Source: Gammaproteobacteria bacterium (GTDB lineage: Bacteria > Pseudomonadota > Gammaproteobacteria > Eutrophobiales > Eutrophobiaceae). From it: 64,000 bases of DNA. Of the stretch, positions 18,044 through 27,448 are shown piece after piece. Location of the stretch: the NCBI GenBank assembly GCA_028279365.1, contig JANQNX010000001.1, positions 1 through 64,000 on the forward strand. The letters are read 5' to 3'. The notes under the pieces are model-generated. The model did no database searches. It was not told the origin of the DNA and was given only the letters and a program-made list of their open reading frames with translations. Every line of letters starts with the position of its first letter. The stretch's first letter is position 1. Made by a program: the position numbers and the translations under genes.

Positions 18044-18547
18044 TCAGTTTGATTCAAGCGCGTGTTGGGGTTTAACAACGAACGTGATGATTATCGTAAA
18101 CAGGATAATGAGGCTAAAACAAACAAGACTCCATTCGGCAATACTAAAGCTCAGAAACGTCCATTGCACTTCAGCGCACTCACCCGAGCCACTTAGTACC
18201 ATCTTTAATGCCTCTGCCAAAGGAAAGACTTCCAACATGTAGTCAAGACCAGGGCCGCACTCTGGTACTTTTTCAGGAGGCAAATGTTGTAGCCAGGTTT
18301 GTCTCCCCGCAATACTTAGCCCGGTCACTGCAGTGATAATGGTTATACCGCTGTAGACATATTGCATCCAGCCTGATGGGTTATGAATCGTCGCGATTAA
18401 CGCGATAACACCTACAACAATATAGGCGATACGTTGAAAGATGCACAGCGGACAGGGTTCCAGACCCTGAGCATGCTCAAGATATAGACCGAATCCAAGT
18501 AAACCCAGACAGCCGACAAATACAGCCAGGTAAAATAACCTTGTCAT
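18044..18547 (-). CDS. dsbB: Disulfide bond formation protein DsbB
   Basis: DsbB reoxidises periplasmic DsbA and passes electrons to quinones. The 167-residue protein has four membrane segments and both redox pairs: C32-P-L-C35 in the first periplasmic loop, and C97/C124 in the second loop (PECGPGLDY and GSGEC). It is convergent with maeB (27-bp gap) and divergent from the AEC transporter. An active DsbA/DsbB system fits the Cys-x5-Cys secreted proteins encoded at 59-60 kb, although that link is only inference. Confidence 0.95.
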   Translation of the reverse strand: MTRLFYLAVFVGCLGLLGFGLYLEHAQGLEPCPLCIFQRIAYIVVGVIALIATIHNPSGWMQYVYSGITIITAVTGLSIAGRQTWLQHLPPEKVPECGPGLDYMLEVFPLAEALKMVLSGSGECAEVQWTFLSFSIAEWSLVCFSLIILFTIIITFVVKPQHALESN

Positions 18548-18659
18548 AATGAAGTGTTAAGTTGTTTAGGATATTTCGTTTTGTGCTAACTTGTGGACAG
18601 TATAAATAAAAAAATGTTCCTCTGTCTCTTTTGTCAGATTTTTAGCCAATTATATCATC

Positions 18660-19547
18660 ATGATTGCTATTCGAATTATTGAAATTACGTTTCCGGTATT
18701 TGCTATTGTCATAACGGGATTGATTTACGCCAGACGTTTTAACCCGGACATGAGCCTGCCAAATCGTTTGAACATGGACGTGTTTATCCCGTGTTTGTTA
18801 TTTAGTGTGATCTATGAAAAGGCAGGGGTGTCGGGATTATTTGGAAATCTGGCGCTCTCGATTTCGCTTGTAGTGTTATTGTCAGGGGCTATTGCTTTTA
18901 TTGTTGGTCGATTGTTTCAGATACAGGCAAAAACACTGTGTCCGACAATTATGTTTGGTAATGCCGGTAACCTTGGGTTACCGCTGGTTATTCTTAGCTT
19001 TGGTGAAAATGCCTTACCTGAGGCAGTGATCTGTTTTGTTGTATGTAATTTTTTACATATCACGATCACCAGCTATTGGTTAGGCAATAAACCTGATTTA
19101 TTTCGTCCTTTATTCACACCCATGATTATTACGGTGTTAGTGGCGATATTGCTCAGTGTTGCGGATGTTCCATTATCGAAAACATTGTTAGAGCCTGTCC
19201 GTATGTTAGGCAATATTTGTGTGCCGTTAATGCTGTTTGCCCTGGGTGTCAGATTAATTGATTTACGTTTAAGTGAGTGGCGTATCGGTATGTTGGCTGC
19301 GTTGTTATCGCCTATAAGTGGTATTGCTATCGTATTAGCGATTTCTCCGTTTATCGAATTAACCCGACTGGAGCAGGGCGCGCTATTTTTATTTGGTGCG
19401 TTACCACCAGCGGTGATGAATTTCCTATTTGCTGAACACTACAATCAGGAACCGGCTAAAGTGGCAGCAATGGTGTTATTTGGTAATGCCTTTAGTGTTG
19501 TTTCCATCCCATTAGCCCTGGCTTATGTGTTGCCGCGTTTTGGCTAG
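18660..19547 (+). CDS. AEC family (auxin efflux carrier-like) transporter
   Basis: The 295-residue protein has about ten hydrophobic segments arranged in two halves, with a conserved glycine-rich stretch GNAGNLGLPLVILSFG in the first half and ANICVPLMLFALGVRL-type residues in the second (here GNICVPLMLFALG). These are hallmarks of the AEC/BART superfamily that includes malate and other organic-acid permeases. Substrate cannot be deduced. The ATG at 18660 has no strong Shine-Dalgarno. A TATAAA (18601-18606) in the 112-bp divergent gap could be a -10 element but has a poor -35 partner. Confidence 0.88.
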   Translation: MIAIRIIEITFPVFAIVITGLIYARRFNPDMSLPNRLNMDVFIPCLLFSVIYEKAGVSGLFGNLALSISLVVLLSGAIAFIVGRLFQIQAKTLCPTIMFGNAGNLGLPLVILSFGENALPEAVICFVVCNFLHITITSYWLGNKPDLFRPLFTPMIITVLVAILLSVADVPLSKTLLEPVRMLGNICVPLMLFALGVRLIDLRLSEWRIGMLAALLSPISGIAIVLAISPFIELTRLEQGALFLFGALPPAVMNFLFAEHYNQEPAKVAAMVLFGNAFSVVSIPLALAYVLPRFG

Positions 19548-19550
19548 AGA

Positions 19551-20567
19551 TTATTGTTTTGTTAAATATTGACTGAAAAAATCAGTCAGTCTTGTCTCTA
19601 TCCAATACTCTGTTTTGCCTGTCTCATCCTGATGTATAAAACCGACATGGCCACCACGGTTGGTTAATTCCAATTTGGTGGTAGTGGATAATTCTTCTGC
19701 AGTTGGAATTGATGACACACTCATAAAGGGGTCGTCTTTACTGTGCAGTATTAAGGTCGGCGTCTGGATAGCTTTCAGGAACTGTTTCGAGCTTGAACGG
19801 CTGTAGTAGTCATTCACACCGTCAAAGCCGTGAATCGGTGCGGTGACATTATCATCAAACGAGAAGAAATCACGCCATTGATGGATATGGTTCATGTTGA
19901 TTGGCGCTGGCCTGTGTTTGAATTTGTCTTTCATCTTGTTGCGAATATGACTGATTAGATGCCATTGGTAGATTCTTGAGAAACCGCTGCCCAGTGACCG
20001 TGCCCCGTCAGCCAGATCAAACGGCACAGATACCGCCATGGCAGCAGTGAGTAAGGTGTTATCTTTTTGTTCGCCCAGGTATTTCAGCAGCACATTACCT
20101 CCGAGAGATATCCCGACGGCGGTTAATGGCCGTGACGGGTAACGTTTTCTTAATGCTAAAAGTAAGCTATGGATATCACCAGTATCACCCGAGTGATAGC
20201 TTCTATCGTGACGATTATGTCTGCCACTGCAACCACGAAAGTGCATCAGCACGCCCTGCCAGTTATTGTTTTTTATGGTGTTGAGTAAACCTTTGGCATA
20301 GGGAGATTTGATTGAGCCTTCCAGTCCATGAAGCACAACCACGATGGGCGAATCCTTGCTAGTTGTATTTGTTGTCCAGACAAGATCGATAAAATCACCA
20401 CCCGGTAATTCAAATTGTTCGGGCTGCGTCTCGATCTCCGGTGGGTTTCTGAATAATGCCGGGAATAAAGTTTGCAGATGGCGGTTACGACACCACCAGA
20501 CAGGTTTGAATTTACTGGTGACTATACGACCGTATTTGATGGCGTCTTCGCCTGTGTATTCATTCAT
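19551..20567 (-). CDS. YheT-type alpha/beta hydrolase
   Basis: This alpha/beta hydrolase of the YheT/ABHD1-3 (UPF0017) family has 338 residues from the ATG at 20567; a TTG just upstream would add one residue. The family start FKPVWWCRNRHLQTLFP is present. The oxyanion/strand block VVLHGLEGSIKSPYAKGLL, the nucleophile elbow VGISLGGNVLL (Ser), the acid in LHSKDDPFM and the late histidine in NRGGHVGF form a complete catalytic triad. The physiological substrate is unknown; relatives are esterases or lipases. It overlaps the end of aguB by 8 nt and is the last gene of the long minus-strand run that starts with the DUF1674 gene. Confidence 0.92.
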   Translation of the reverse strand: MNEYTGEDAIKYGRIVTSKFKPVWWCRNRHLQTLFPALFRNPPEIETQPEQFELPGGDFIDLVWTTNTTSKDSPIVVVLHGLEGSIKSPYAKGLLNTIKNNNWQGVLMHFRGCSGRHNRHDRSYHSGDTGDIHSLLLALRKRYPSRPLTAVGISLGGNVLLKYLGEQKDNTLLTAAMAVSVPFDLADGARSLGSGFSRIYQWHLISHIRNKMKDKFKHRPAPINMNHIHQWRDFFSFDDNVTAPIHGFDGVNDYYSRSSSKQFLKAIQTPTLILHSKDDPFMSVSSIPTAEELSTTTKLELTNRGGHVGFIHQDETGKTEYWIETRLTDFFSQYLTKQ

Positions 20568-21444
20568 CAATATGTCGTTTTAGTAAACCCTGATAGGCAT
20601 CGATACGACGATCGCGAAAATAGGGCCATATACGTCTGAGTTGTTTAGTGCGATCTAAACTAATCTCTGTCATGATCACTTCGGCCTTGTCGCTTGTGCA
20701 CTGTTGCAGGATCTCACCTTGTTGTCCGGCGATAAAACCAGAACCCCAAAACAGTGTTTGCATGTTGGCATCGTCAGTTGCTTCCAGTCCTATCCGATTG
20801 CTGACCATGATGGGTAAGGAATTCGCAATCGCATGACTGCGTTGAATGGTTATCCATGCCTCGCGCTGTCTTTGATTTTCAGTTGCATCTTCATCTGGCT
20901 CCCAGCCAATGGCACTTGGGAATAATAATAGGTCCGCATCGGCCATTGCCATCATTCGCGCTGCTTCCGGAAACCATTGATCCCAACAGACTAATACGCC
21001 GAGTTTACCAATTGATGTAGAGACAGGTTTGAAGCCCTGATCGCCCGGAGTGAAATAAAATTTTTCATGGAAGCCGGGATCATCAGGAATATGCATTTTT
21101 CTGTATTTGCCAGCCAGGCTGCCATCTTTATCACAAACAATTGCTGTATTGTGGTAAATGCCCTCTGATCGCTTTTCAAACAATGTGGTAACGATGACAA
21201 TGTTATTTTCTCTGGCCAGTTGCTGAAATACTTCCGTACTTTTGCCCGGGATGGTTTCTGCATTATCAAAGTGCACCGGGTTTTCAGTAATGCAAAAGTA
21301 ATGAGACAGGCTTAATTCCGGTAATAAAACCAGATCCGCGCCTTGTTTCGCAGCAGATATAATCTGCTCGCGGTTTTTATCGAGATTATCAGCATAGCTT
21401 TGGCTGTAATGATGTTGCGCGACGGCGACGTTAAGCTTTTTCAC
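20560..21444 (-). CDS. aguB: N-carbamoylputrescine amidase
   Basis: This nitrilase-superfamily enzyme hydrolyses N-carbamoylputrescine to putrescine, CO2 and ammonia, the second step from agmatine. The catalytic triad is visible in its 294 residues: E43 (LLPELSLSHYF), K116 (KYRKMHIPDDPG) and C153 (VCWDQWFPEAARM). The sequence PDDPGFHEKFYFTPGD is typical of AguB and plant CPA. It overlaps aguA by 14 nt upstream and yheT by 8 nt downstream, which indicates tight translational coupling. Its pairing with aguA makes the substrate assignment firm. Confidence 0.95.
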   Translation of the reverse strand: MKKLNVAVAQHHYSQSYADNLDKNREQIISAAKQGADLVLLPELSLSHYFCITENPVHFDNAETIPGKSTEVFQQLARENNIVIVTTLFEKRSEGIYHNTAIVCDKDGSLAGKYRKMHIPDDPGFHEKFYFTPGDQGFKPVSTSIGKLGVLVCWDQWFPEAARMMAMADADLLLFPSAIGWEPDEDATENQRQREAWITIQRSHAIANSLPIMVSNRIGLEATDDANMQTLFWGSGFIAGQQGEILQQCTSDKAEVIMTEISLDRTKQLRRIWPYFRDRRIDAYQGLLKRHIDE

Positions 21445-22477
21445 TGTTTATTACTCCTGAGGGTAGCGGCATTGTCGCACAATGGATGCCACCATATTGT
21501 TTAATTAATGCCGTTGATATGATGCCAATAACGCGGCGATCTGGAAAACACTGCTTAAACGTATTCATCGCTGTTATGTCTTCAGCAACGCCAAACTGGG
21601 GAACCAGTACTGCGCCATTAATAACAAGGAAATTAATATAAGAGGCGGGCAGGTATTGTTCATCGAATCTTGTTGCCGGCATTGCTATCGGGATTAAGTT
21701 GAAATTCAGTGCACCGTCATCAGTTAATGCCTTCAATTCAGCCTCCATGTCACGCAGCGATTGATAATCTGGATGAGCAGAGTCCTGACAGCTGCAATAA
21801 ACGATGGTGTTTGTATCGACAAAACGTGCAAGATTGTCAATATGGCCATCGGTATCATCTCCAGTTAACCTACCGTGTTCAAGCCATAGCACACGATCAC
21901 AGCCGAGGTGTTGTTTAAACAACTTCTGCATGTCATGTCTGGATTTGTCAGGGTATCGTTTCAGCAAACAAGACGATGTCGTTAGTAGCGTCTCTTGTCC
22001 GTTAGTATCAATACTGCCTGGCTCCAATACGATATCAATGTTTCTTAAACTTGTGTTGGTAAATAACCCCTGTTGATAAAGGGTTTTATTAACCGAATCA
22101 TCTAGCTCAAACGGGTATTTCTCTCCCCAGCCGTTAAAGCTGAAATTATTAAGCACTGGCTTTCCATCGACTAATGTGAACAACGGACCATAATCGCGAC
22201 ACCAGGTATCGTTGGTTGGACAGACGATTAGTTGGAAACGATGTGTAAGAACTGAGGCTTGTTGCAGTAGATTAAGTATGTGATAGGAGTGAGATTCATC
22301 ATAACAAATAACGATGGTTTTCTGGCAAGCTGATGTGGCGATAATAATTTCTAAATAGATCTGTTCAATCTCAGCAAGCGAATTTTTCCAATCACTCTGT
22401 TTATGTGGCCAGGTGAGTAAAAGCGCAGACTGTGGCTCCCATTCAGCGGGAAGTCTTACGCTTTGTTCAGTCTTCAA
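21431..22477 (-). CDS. aguA: Agmatine deiminase
   Basis: This guanidino-modifying enzyme (peptidylarginine deiminase superfamily) converts agmatine to N-carbamoylputrescine and ammonia. The 348 residues contain the family blocks: AEWEPQSALLLTWPH at the start, NDTWCRDYGP with the catalytic Asp, EPGSIDTNGQ, and GRLTGDDTDGHIDNLARF with the active-site His/Asp. The nucleophile is C333 near the end (GGIHCATMPLP). With aguB it forms the agmatine route to putrescine. The start overlaps the end of ygfZ by 11 nt, so the polyamine genes are fused to the succinate dehydrogenase operon. Confidence 0.95.
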   Translation of the reverse strand: MKTEQSVRLPAEWEPQSALLLTWPHKQSDWKNSLAEIEQIYLEIIIATSACQKTIVICYDESHSYHILNLLQQASVLTHRFQLIVCPTNDTWCRDYGPLFTLVDGKPVLNNFSFNGWGEKYPFELDDSVNKTLYQQGLFTNTSLRNIDIVLEPGSIDTNGQETLLTTSSCLLKRYPDKSRHDMQKLFKQHLGCDRVLWLEHGRLTGDDTDGHIDNLARFVDTNTIVYCSCQDSAHPDYQSLRDMEAELKALTDDGALNFNLIPIAMPATRFDEQYLPASYINFLVINGAVLVPQFGVAEDITAMNTFKQCFPDRRVIGIISTALIKQYGGIHCATMPLPSGVINSEKA

Positions 22478-23483
22478 CGGTATAGGGCAGAGAGCTAACG
22501 CCTATCGGATTGGTGTTGTCGCCATCTGCAAATAAGGACTGATTCAGTTTATCCAGATCCAATACGGCTAGTGCATAGTAATGACCATCAGGATGGCTTT
22601 CTGCATTGATGACACTGCCGGCTTTTGTCGCGTCTGCGGTTAGTAGCTGCGTCCCTGAGCTTAAGGTTTGTTTTGCATGAATAAACTGAACACGTTTTTT
22701 CACCTCGCCACGATAATGTAATCTGGCTATGACTTCCTGCCCGGGATAACAACCTTTCTGATAACTCAACGCGTCAAATTGGTCCATGTTTAACATTTGC
22801 GGTAAGAATTGCTCTTGTGTGTCTGTGCTTACCCAGGGAATGCCTGCCTGAATATTGAGGAGGCGCCAGGCTTTTGCTCCAGCGAGTGTCATGTCTGATT
22901 GATGTTTTACAAGTTCAATCAGCCTGTTGCTATTCGCAATGACAATATATCGTTGTGCTTCGCCAGGCAGACAGCAGAGATAGCCATCATCTAATGCGCT
23001 AATGTCAGATTCATTTAATACAGGTTCGGTTTGCAACGATGCTGGGAGTGAAGAAATATTGGCAAGTCCAAGTGTTGGCATCGCGTCTGATTGATCAATG
23101 ACGTTGACATCCGAGCGCAGGATAAACATTTGTAGCCGTTTAACAAGATAGTTTTTTTGTTCTGTATTGATGAGCAGCAGATAGCTATGACCAATATTCA
23201 TGATCAGCATATTGCTAATCACCTGACCCTTGGGGTTACACCAGGCAGTGTATTGTGACTGCATCGGGCTAAGGTCTTTTATATCGGTGATGAGTTGCCC
23301 ATGCAGAAATGACTCGCGGTCTTCGCCACTGATTTCCAATAAGCTAAATTCAGTGATGGGGATTAAGCTGGGCGATTGCAGTGCTGCTTCCAGTTCTTGA
23401 TCAGGGTGACCAAAGTCGGAAAGACAGTCATGCTCCCAGTTTGCATTAAGCCCTTTTAAATAGTCTTGCCAGTCAGTGTTCAT
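22467..23483 (-). CDS. ygfZ: YgfZ/GcvT-type folate-binding Fe-S cluster assembly protein
   Basis: YgfZ is a tetrahydrofolate-binding protein required for normal activity of several Fe-S enzymes and for tRNA thiomethylation; the mitochondrial relative is IBA57. The 338 residues show the GcvT-like fold and the diagnostic motif KGCYPGQEVIARL near residues 240-252, with its conserved cysteine. It follows sdhE by 5 bp. Placement between sdhE and aguA, directly after Fe-S/flavin enzyme genes, is consistent with a role in maturing succinate dehydrogenase, though this is inferred from context. Confidence 0.93.
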   Translation of the reverse strand: MNTDWQDYLKGLNANWEHDCLSDFGHPDQELEAALQSPSLIPITEFSLLEISGEDRESFLHGQLITDIKDLSPMQSQYTAWCNPKGQVISNMLIMNIGHSYLLLINTEQKNYLVKRLQMFILRSDVNVIDQSDAMPTLGLANISSLPASLQTEPVLNESDISALDDGYLCCLPGEAQRYIVIANSNRLIELVKHQSDMTLAGAKAWRLLNIQAGIPWVSTDTQEQFLPQMLNMDQFDALSYQKGCYPGQEVIARLHYRGEVKKRVQFIHAKQTLSSGTQLLTADATKAGSVINAESHPDGHYYALAVLDLDKLNQSLFADGDNTNPIGVSSLPYTVED

Positions 23484-23488
23484 AAAGC

Positions 23489-23734
23489 TTAATGCAGATT
23501 ATGGGTCTCGCGGATCAATGCAACAATATGGTTTAGTTCATCTGATTGCGATTTATCCTTTCCCATAATCCAGTTCATGATGTCTAAATCGGCTTCATTG
23601 AGTAGCTTATCAAAGCCTTGCTTCTCTGTTTCAGAAAGTTGATCGTATTTTGTCTTGATAAAATCCTGAAACAGGATGTCCATTTCTCTGATACCGCGAC
23701 GACAGCGCCAGAATAAGCGGGATCTATCGTTCAT
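23489..23734 (-). CDS. sdhE: FAD assembly factor SdhE
   Basis: SdhE (YgfY/CptB, SDHAF2 family) promotes covalent attachment of FAD to SdhA. This 81-residue helical protein carries the invariant R-G-x-x-E motif at residues 13-17 (RGIRE) within FWRCRRGIREMDI, and a later FDKLL...DLDIMNWIMG block typical of the family. It lies 15 bp after sdhB and 5 bp before ygfZ in the same orientation, so it is made with its client enzyme. Confidence 0.96.
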   Translation of the reverse strand: MNDRSRLFWRCRRGIREMDILFQDFIKTKYDQLSETEKQGFDKLLNEADLDIMNWIMGKDKSQSDELNHIVALIRETHNLH

Positions 23735-23749
23735 CGTTTCGGGCAGAAC

Positions 23750-24532
23750 TTAAAGTGTGCGCGTAACCATCAACTTTTTGATCTCTGCAATCGCCTTGGC
23801 CGGGTTCAAGCCTTTAGGACAGGTGTTGGTGCAGTTCATAATGGTATGACAGCGATACAGTCGGAATGGGTCTTCCAGGTTATCCAGACGTTCACCGGTA
23901 AATTCATCTCGGCTGTCTACGATCCAACGATAGGCCTGTAGCAATATTGCCGGGCCGAGATAACGATCGCTGTTCCACCAGTAGCTTGGGCAACTGGTCG
24001 AGCAGCAAGCACAGAGAATACATTCGTATAAACCATCAAGCAGTTCTCTGTCTTCTTTAGATTGTAGGCGCTCGGCATCAGGTGGAGGTGGTGTTTGGGT
24101 TTGCATCCATGGCTTGATTGATGCGTATTGTGCATAGAAGTGTGTCAAGTCAGGAACCAGATCTTTCACCACCGGCATATGCGGTAATGGATAAATTGCG
24201 ATGTCGCCGCTGAAATCATTGATCGCCTTGGTACAGGCCAGCGTATTGGTACCACCAATATTCATAGCGCAAGAACCACAAATGCCTTCTCGACATGAGC
24301 GTCTGAAGGTCAGGGTCGAATCAATTTCATTTTTAATATAAATAATCGCGTCCAATACCATTGGCCCACAGTTATCAAGATTAATTTCATAAGTATCCAG
24401 ACGAGGGTTCTCACCAGAGTCGGGTTCCCAACGATAAATGCGAAAGGTTTTTTTATTACTCGCACCATTCGCATTGGAAAACGTCTTTCCTATTTTGACT
24501 TTTGAATTTTTTGGTAAGGTAAATTCGGCCAT
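23750..24532 (-). CDS. sdhB: Succinate dehydrogenase iron-sulfur subunit
   Basis: SdhB carries electrons from the flavin of SdhA to quinone. The 260 residues hold the [2Fe-2S] ligands C80, C85, C88 and C100 ([10 protein letters not shown]) in a ferredoxin-like domain. The [4Fe-4S] and [3Fe-4S] ligand set starts at C171 ([13 protein letters not shown]) and ends with the [17 protein letters not shown] block. It is about 20 residues longer at the N terminus than the E. coli protein. The gene is 26 bp downstream of sdhA. Confidence 0.97.
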   Translation of the reverse strand: MAEFTLPKNSKVKIGKTFSNANGASNKKTFRIYRWEPDSGENPRLDTYEINLDNCGPMVLDAIIYIKNEIDSTLTFRRSCREGICGSCAMNIGGTNTLACTKAINDFSGDIAIYPLPHMPVVKDLVPDLTHFYAQYASIKPWMQTQTPPPPDAERLQSKEDRELLDGLYECILCACCSTSCPSYWWNSDRYLGPAILLQAYRWIVDSRDEFTGERLDNLEDPFRLYRCHTIMNCTNTCPKGLNPAKAIAEIKKLMVTRTL

Positions 24533-24558
24533 GATTTTTCTCTAGTAAAATAATTCGA

Positions 24559-26343
24559 TTAATAGACGCGTTTCTTTGGAGGAAAAACATCCACTTCGTC
24601 TGTCAGCGTATACATATGCACCGGACGGTACTCGAAGCTGACATTGCCTTTATCATCCAGTGACGACAGAGTGTGTTTCATCCAGTTTTCATCGTCGCGA
24701 TCCGGAAAATCTTCACGCGCATGGGCACCGCGGCTTTCCTGTCTGTTATAAGCAGAATGAATGCTGGTGACAGCGCTGCCTAACAAATTTTCCAGTTCTA
24801 ATGTTTCGATCAAATCGGTATTCCAAACCAGACTCTTGTCTTCAACTTTGACATCGCTAAACGATTGCCAAATTTCGGCCATTTTATCCATGCCTTCTTT
24901 CAAGGTCTCACCGGTTCTGAATACTGCCGCATCGTTTTGCATCGTGCGCTGCATGTTGTCGCGTATTTTTGCTGTCGGTGTATTGCCCTTGTTATAACGA
25001 ATTTTATCGAGTCGGGCTAAACACTCATCGCCAGCGTCTTTTAGCGTCTTATGTGGCGCATCGGGTTTCATGTTCTCAGAGCAGAAGTTCGCCGCTGCGC
25101 GCCCGAATACGATCAAATCGAGTAACGAGTTTGAACCAAGACGGTTAGCACCGTGAACCGATACACAAGCCGCTTCACCAATAGCCATCAAGCCTTCTAC
25201 CACGGCATCGGGATCGCCATCTTTCAACGTCACTACCTGACCATGATAATTGGTCTGAATGCCGCCCATGTTGTAGTGAACCGTTGGAATAACCGGAATC
25301 GGTTCTTTGGTAACATCGACGCCGGCAAAGATTTCTGCTGATTCAGCGATGCCAGGTAGACGTTCATTAATCACTGCCGGACCCAGATGTTCTAAATGGA
25401 GATGAATGTGATCCTTGTTTTCGCCAACGCCACGACCTTCTCGAATTTCCATGGTCATTGAACGACTGACAACGTCACGTGATGCCAGGTCTTTTGCTGA
25501 GGGCGCATAGCGTTCCATAAAGCGTTCGCCTTCAGAATTGGTCAGGTAGCCACCTTCACCACGCACACCTTCTGTAATCAAACAGCCTGAACCGTAAATA
25601 CCGGTCGGGTGAAATTGGGTGAATTCCATATCCTGCAAGGGCAGGCCAGCTCGTAACACCATACCGTTACCATCACCGGTACAGGTGTGGGCTGAAGTTG
25701 CAGAAAAATAAGAACGTCCAAAACCGCCAGTGGCTAACACTACCTGGTGACCGCGGAAACGATGAATCGTCCCGTCTTCCAGGTTTATCGCCATCACGCC
25801 ACGGCAAACACCATCATCCATAATCAAATCAAGCGCGAAATATTCAATAAAGAATTCGGCTTCATGTTTTAAAGACTGTTGATAGAGAGTGTGCAATATC
25901 GCGTGCCCGGTTCTGTCTGCGGCCGCGCAGGTTCGCTGTGCAGTCCCTTCGCCATAGTTTGTGGTCATGCCTCCAAACGGGCGTTGATATATTTTGCCTT
26001 CTTCAGTTCGGGAGAATGGGACACCTTGGTGTTCCAGTTCGATTACTGCCGGTACTGCTTCACGACACATATACTCAATCGCATCCTGATCGCCCAGCCA
26101 ATCAGAACCTTTAATTGTGTCATACATGTGCCAGCGCCAATCATCCGGCCCCATATTGCCTAATGACGCACTCATACCACCCTGTGCTGCCACGGTGTGA
26201 CTTCTGGTTGGAAACACTTTAGTGATACAGGCTGTTTTTAGCCCTTTCGCTGCCATACCAAACGTTGCGCGCAGACCTGCGCCACCGGCACCGACGACAA
26301 CAATGTCGTATTTATGGTCAATAATTTTGTAAGAGTCAGTCAT
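24559..26343 (-). CDS. sdhA: Succinate dehydrogenase flavoprotein subunit
   Basis: SdhA oxidises succinate to fumarate in the TCA cycle and respiratory complex II. I place the start at the ATG at 26343 ([18 protein letters not shown]), giving 594 residues, close to the family length. The frame stays open to 26448, but that extension would read through sdhD and has no family similarity. The FAD-binding GAGGAGLRA motif, the histidine that carries covalent FAD (H49, [11 protein letters not shown]) and the catalytic block [21 protein letters not shown] are all present, as is the C-terminal [17 protein letters not shown]. It sits 5 bp after sdhD. Confidence 0.97.
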   Translation of the reverse strand: MTDSYKIIDHKYDIVVVGAGGAGLRATFGMAAKGLKTACITKVFPTRSHTVAAQGGMSASLGNMGPDDWRWHMYDTIKGSDWLGDQDAIEYMCREAVPAVIELEHQGVPFSRTEEGKIYQRPFGGMTTNYGEGTAQRTCAAADRTGHAILHTLYQQSLKHEAEFFIEYFALDLIMDDGVCRGVMAINLEDGTIHRFRGHQVVLATGGFGRSYFSATSAHTCTGDGNGMVLRAGLPLQDMEFTQFHPTGIYGSGCLITEGVRGEGGYLTNSEGERFMERYAPSAKDLASRDVVSRSMTMEIREGRGVGENKDHIHLHLEHLGPAVINERLPGIAESAEIFAGVDVTKEPIPVIPTVHYNMGGIQTNYHGQVVTLKDGDPDAVVEGLMAIGEAACVSVHGANRLGSNSLLDLIVFGRAAANFCSENMKPDAPHKTLKDAGDECLARLDKIRYNKGNTPTAKIRDNMQRTMQNDAAVFRTGETLKEGMDKMAEIWQSFSDVKVEDKSLVWNTDLIETLELENLLGSAVTSIHSAYNRQESRGAHAREDFPDRDDENWMKHTLSSLDDKGNVSFEYRPVHMYTLTDEVDVFPPKKRVY

Positions 26344-26348
26344 TATTC

Positions 26349-26729
26349 TTATAGTCCTAAATAAACTTTCAGTACAGCAATCGACGCAGACAGTCCGGCC
26401 AACCAGGCGAGGAATTTGACCAATACCAAACAACCAATTTTCTGCCATTCTGAATCAACATAGTCTTCAATCACGACTTGCACGCCCAGTAGAGCGTGAT
26501 AGAAAAGTGAGAACAAGAACAGCAACAGCAGGGCGGCATTAGTAATATTGCCTAGCCAATCGGCGAGGCTGGAGTAATCAGCACCGGTGACAAAGACCAG
26601 TGTGTATATCAGCCACAGGCTGAGTGGTGCCAATGCCATGGCAGTCAGGCGTTGTGCAGTCCAGTGATGTGTGCCTTCTTTCGCAGAACCCAGACCACGC
26701 GCTTTTGCAATCGGTGTTTGTAAGCTCAT
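26349..26729 (-). CDS. sdhD: Succinate dehydrogenase membrane anchor subunit SdhD
   Basis: This 126-residue protein has three membrane segments and forms the quinone and haem b site with SdhC. The block [20 protein letters not shown] contains the histidine and the GVQ-x5-DY pattern expected for the haem ligand and quinone region. The N terminus ([19 protein letters not shown]) is typical of gammaproteobacterial SdhD. Its start overlaps the sdhC stop by 4 nt. Confidence 0.93.
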   Translation of the reverse strand: MSLQTPIAKARGLGSAKEGTHHWTAQRLTAMALAPLSLWLIYTLVFVTGADYSSLADWLGNITNAALLLLFLFSLFYHALLGVQVVIEDYVDSEWQKIGCLVLVKFLAWLAGLSASIAVLKVYLGL

Positions 26730-27109
26730 GCTGCCACTCCCGCTATCATCGTGGCAATTGTCAGGATGATGCTAACGGCAATGACTGCATAACCACTCTT
26801 GTATGTGGTTTCGATCTCAAGTCCCATACCGGCATCCCAGAACAGGTGACGGATGCCGTTGGCAAGATGGTAATAAATAGAAAATACAAATGCTGCGGTC
26901 AGTATTTTTCCATACCAGGTACTGACGTGTTGCTGAATATTGTTAAATGCAGGTTCACTGGTAGCTAGGCCGACCAGCCAGCAGCTCAGAAACAGGGCGC
27001 CTAAGCTGAGAAACACCCCCGTCGCTCTGTGCGTAATAGAGAGCATTGAAGTGATTTGTGGTTTATATACCTGTAAATGGGGTGATAACGGGCGCTCCAC
27101 CGATTGCAT
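26726..27109 (-). CDS. sdhC: Succinate dehydrogenase cytochrome b556 subunit SdhC
   Basis: This 127-residue anchor subunit has three membrane segments. It begins with the family pattern RPLSPHLQVYKPQITSMLSI, continues with THRATGVFLS, in which the Ser/Arg contact quinone, and has the H-x4-GIRH haem motif at residues 81-88. It overlaps sdhD by 4 nt. The first gene of the operon appears to be the DUF1674 gene 65 bp upstream rather than sdhC itself. Confidence 0.95.
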   Translation of the reverse strand: MQSVERPLSPHLQVYKPQITSMLSITHRATGVFLSLGALFLSCWLVGLATSEPAFNNIQQHVSTWYGKILTAAFVFSIYYHLANGIRHLFWDAGMGLEIETTYKSGYAVIAVSIILTIATMIAGVAA

Positions 27110-27174
27110 AATTATTACCTCAATTGTTAATCAGCCCGAGAGTTTATCAGGCAATGTGAAATAGTCTTACTATT

Positions 27175-27327
27175 TTAAAAGTCGATGCAGCGGCCTTTCT
27201 TTTCCCAATCACCATAGCGAGTTGGTTCCGGTCCTTTAGGGCCGCCGATTTCTTTGAGCTTGGGTTTGGCGTCGTTTTTACTGACGGGCTGATTATCTTT
27301 GCCCGTTTTCTTTTCGTCCTGTTCCAT
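27175..27327 (-). CDS. DUF1674 small protein (SDHAF4-like succinate dehydrogenase assembly factor)
   Basis: A 50-codon gene runs from the ATG at 27327 to the TAA at 27175. The first half is charged and probably disordered (Lys/Asp/Glu rich). The C-terminal half is the DUF1674 signature: GGPKGPEPTRYGDWEKKGRC followed by IDF at the very end. In mitochondria and bacteria with this domain (SDHAF4/Sdh8) the protein binds flavinylated SdhA and assists its joining to SdhB. Its position 65 bp upstream of sdhC, on the same strand, fits that role exactly. No strong Shine-Dalgarno is visible; an upstream in-frame TTG is an alternative start. Confidence 0.88.
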   Translation of the reverse strand: MEQDEKKTGKDNQPVSKNDAKPKLKEIGGPKGPEPTRYGDWEKKGRCIDF

Positions 27328-27407
27328 TTTCTTATTATTATTCAATAAGTTAGATAAAATGCTTTGTTGCAGTAGGTGGCCACTTTGCTGCTCAAATAAA
27401 AGCCGAT

Positions 27408-27436
27408 AGTATCTTGTTAAAATGAAAGGATTTCAA
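27408..27436 (-). promoter_or_regulatory. Candidate sigma-70 promoter for the DUF1674-sdhCDAB operon
   Basis: Read on the minus strand, TTGAAA (27436-27431, five of six matches to the -35 consensus) is followed after exactly 17 bp by GATACT (27413-27408, four of six matches to the -10). It would give a leader of about 75 nt before the DUF1674 ATG. It overlaps the ribosome binding site of the divergent ygfX gene. Confidence 0.4.
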
Positions 27437-27448
27437 GGAGTTATCTGA

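Noticed and set aside
26344..26448. Upstream extension of sdhA
   Set aside because: The added 35 codons overlap sdhD and do not resemble SdhA. The ATG at 26343 gives the normal length and N terminus.
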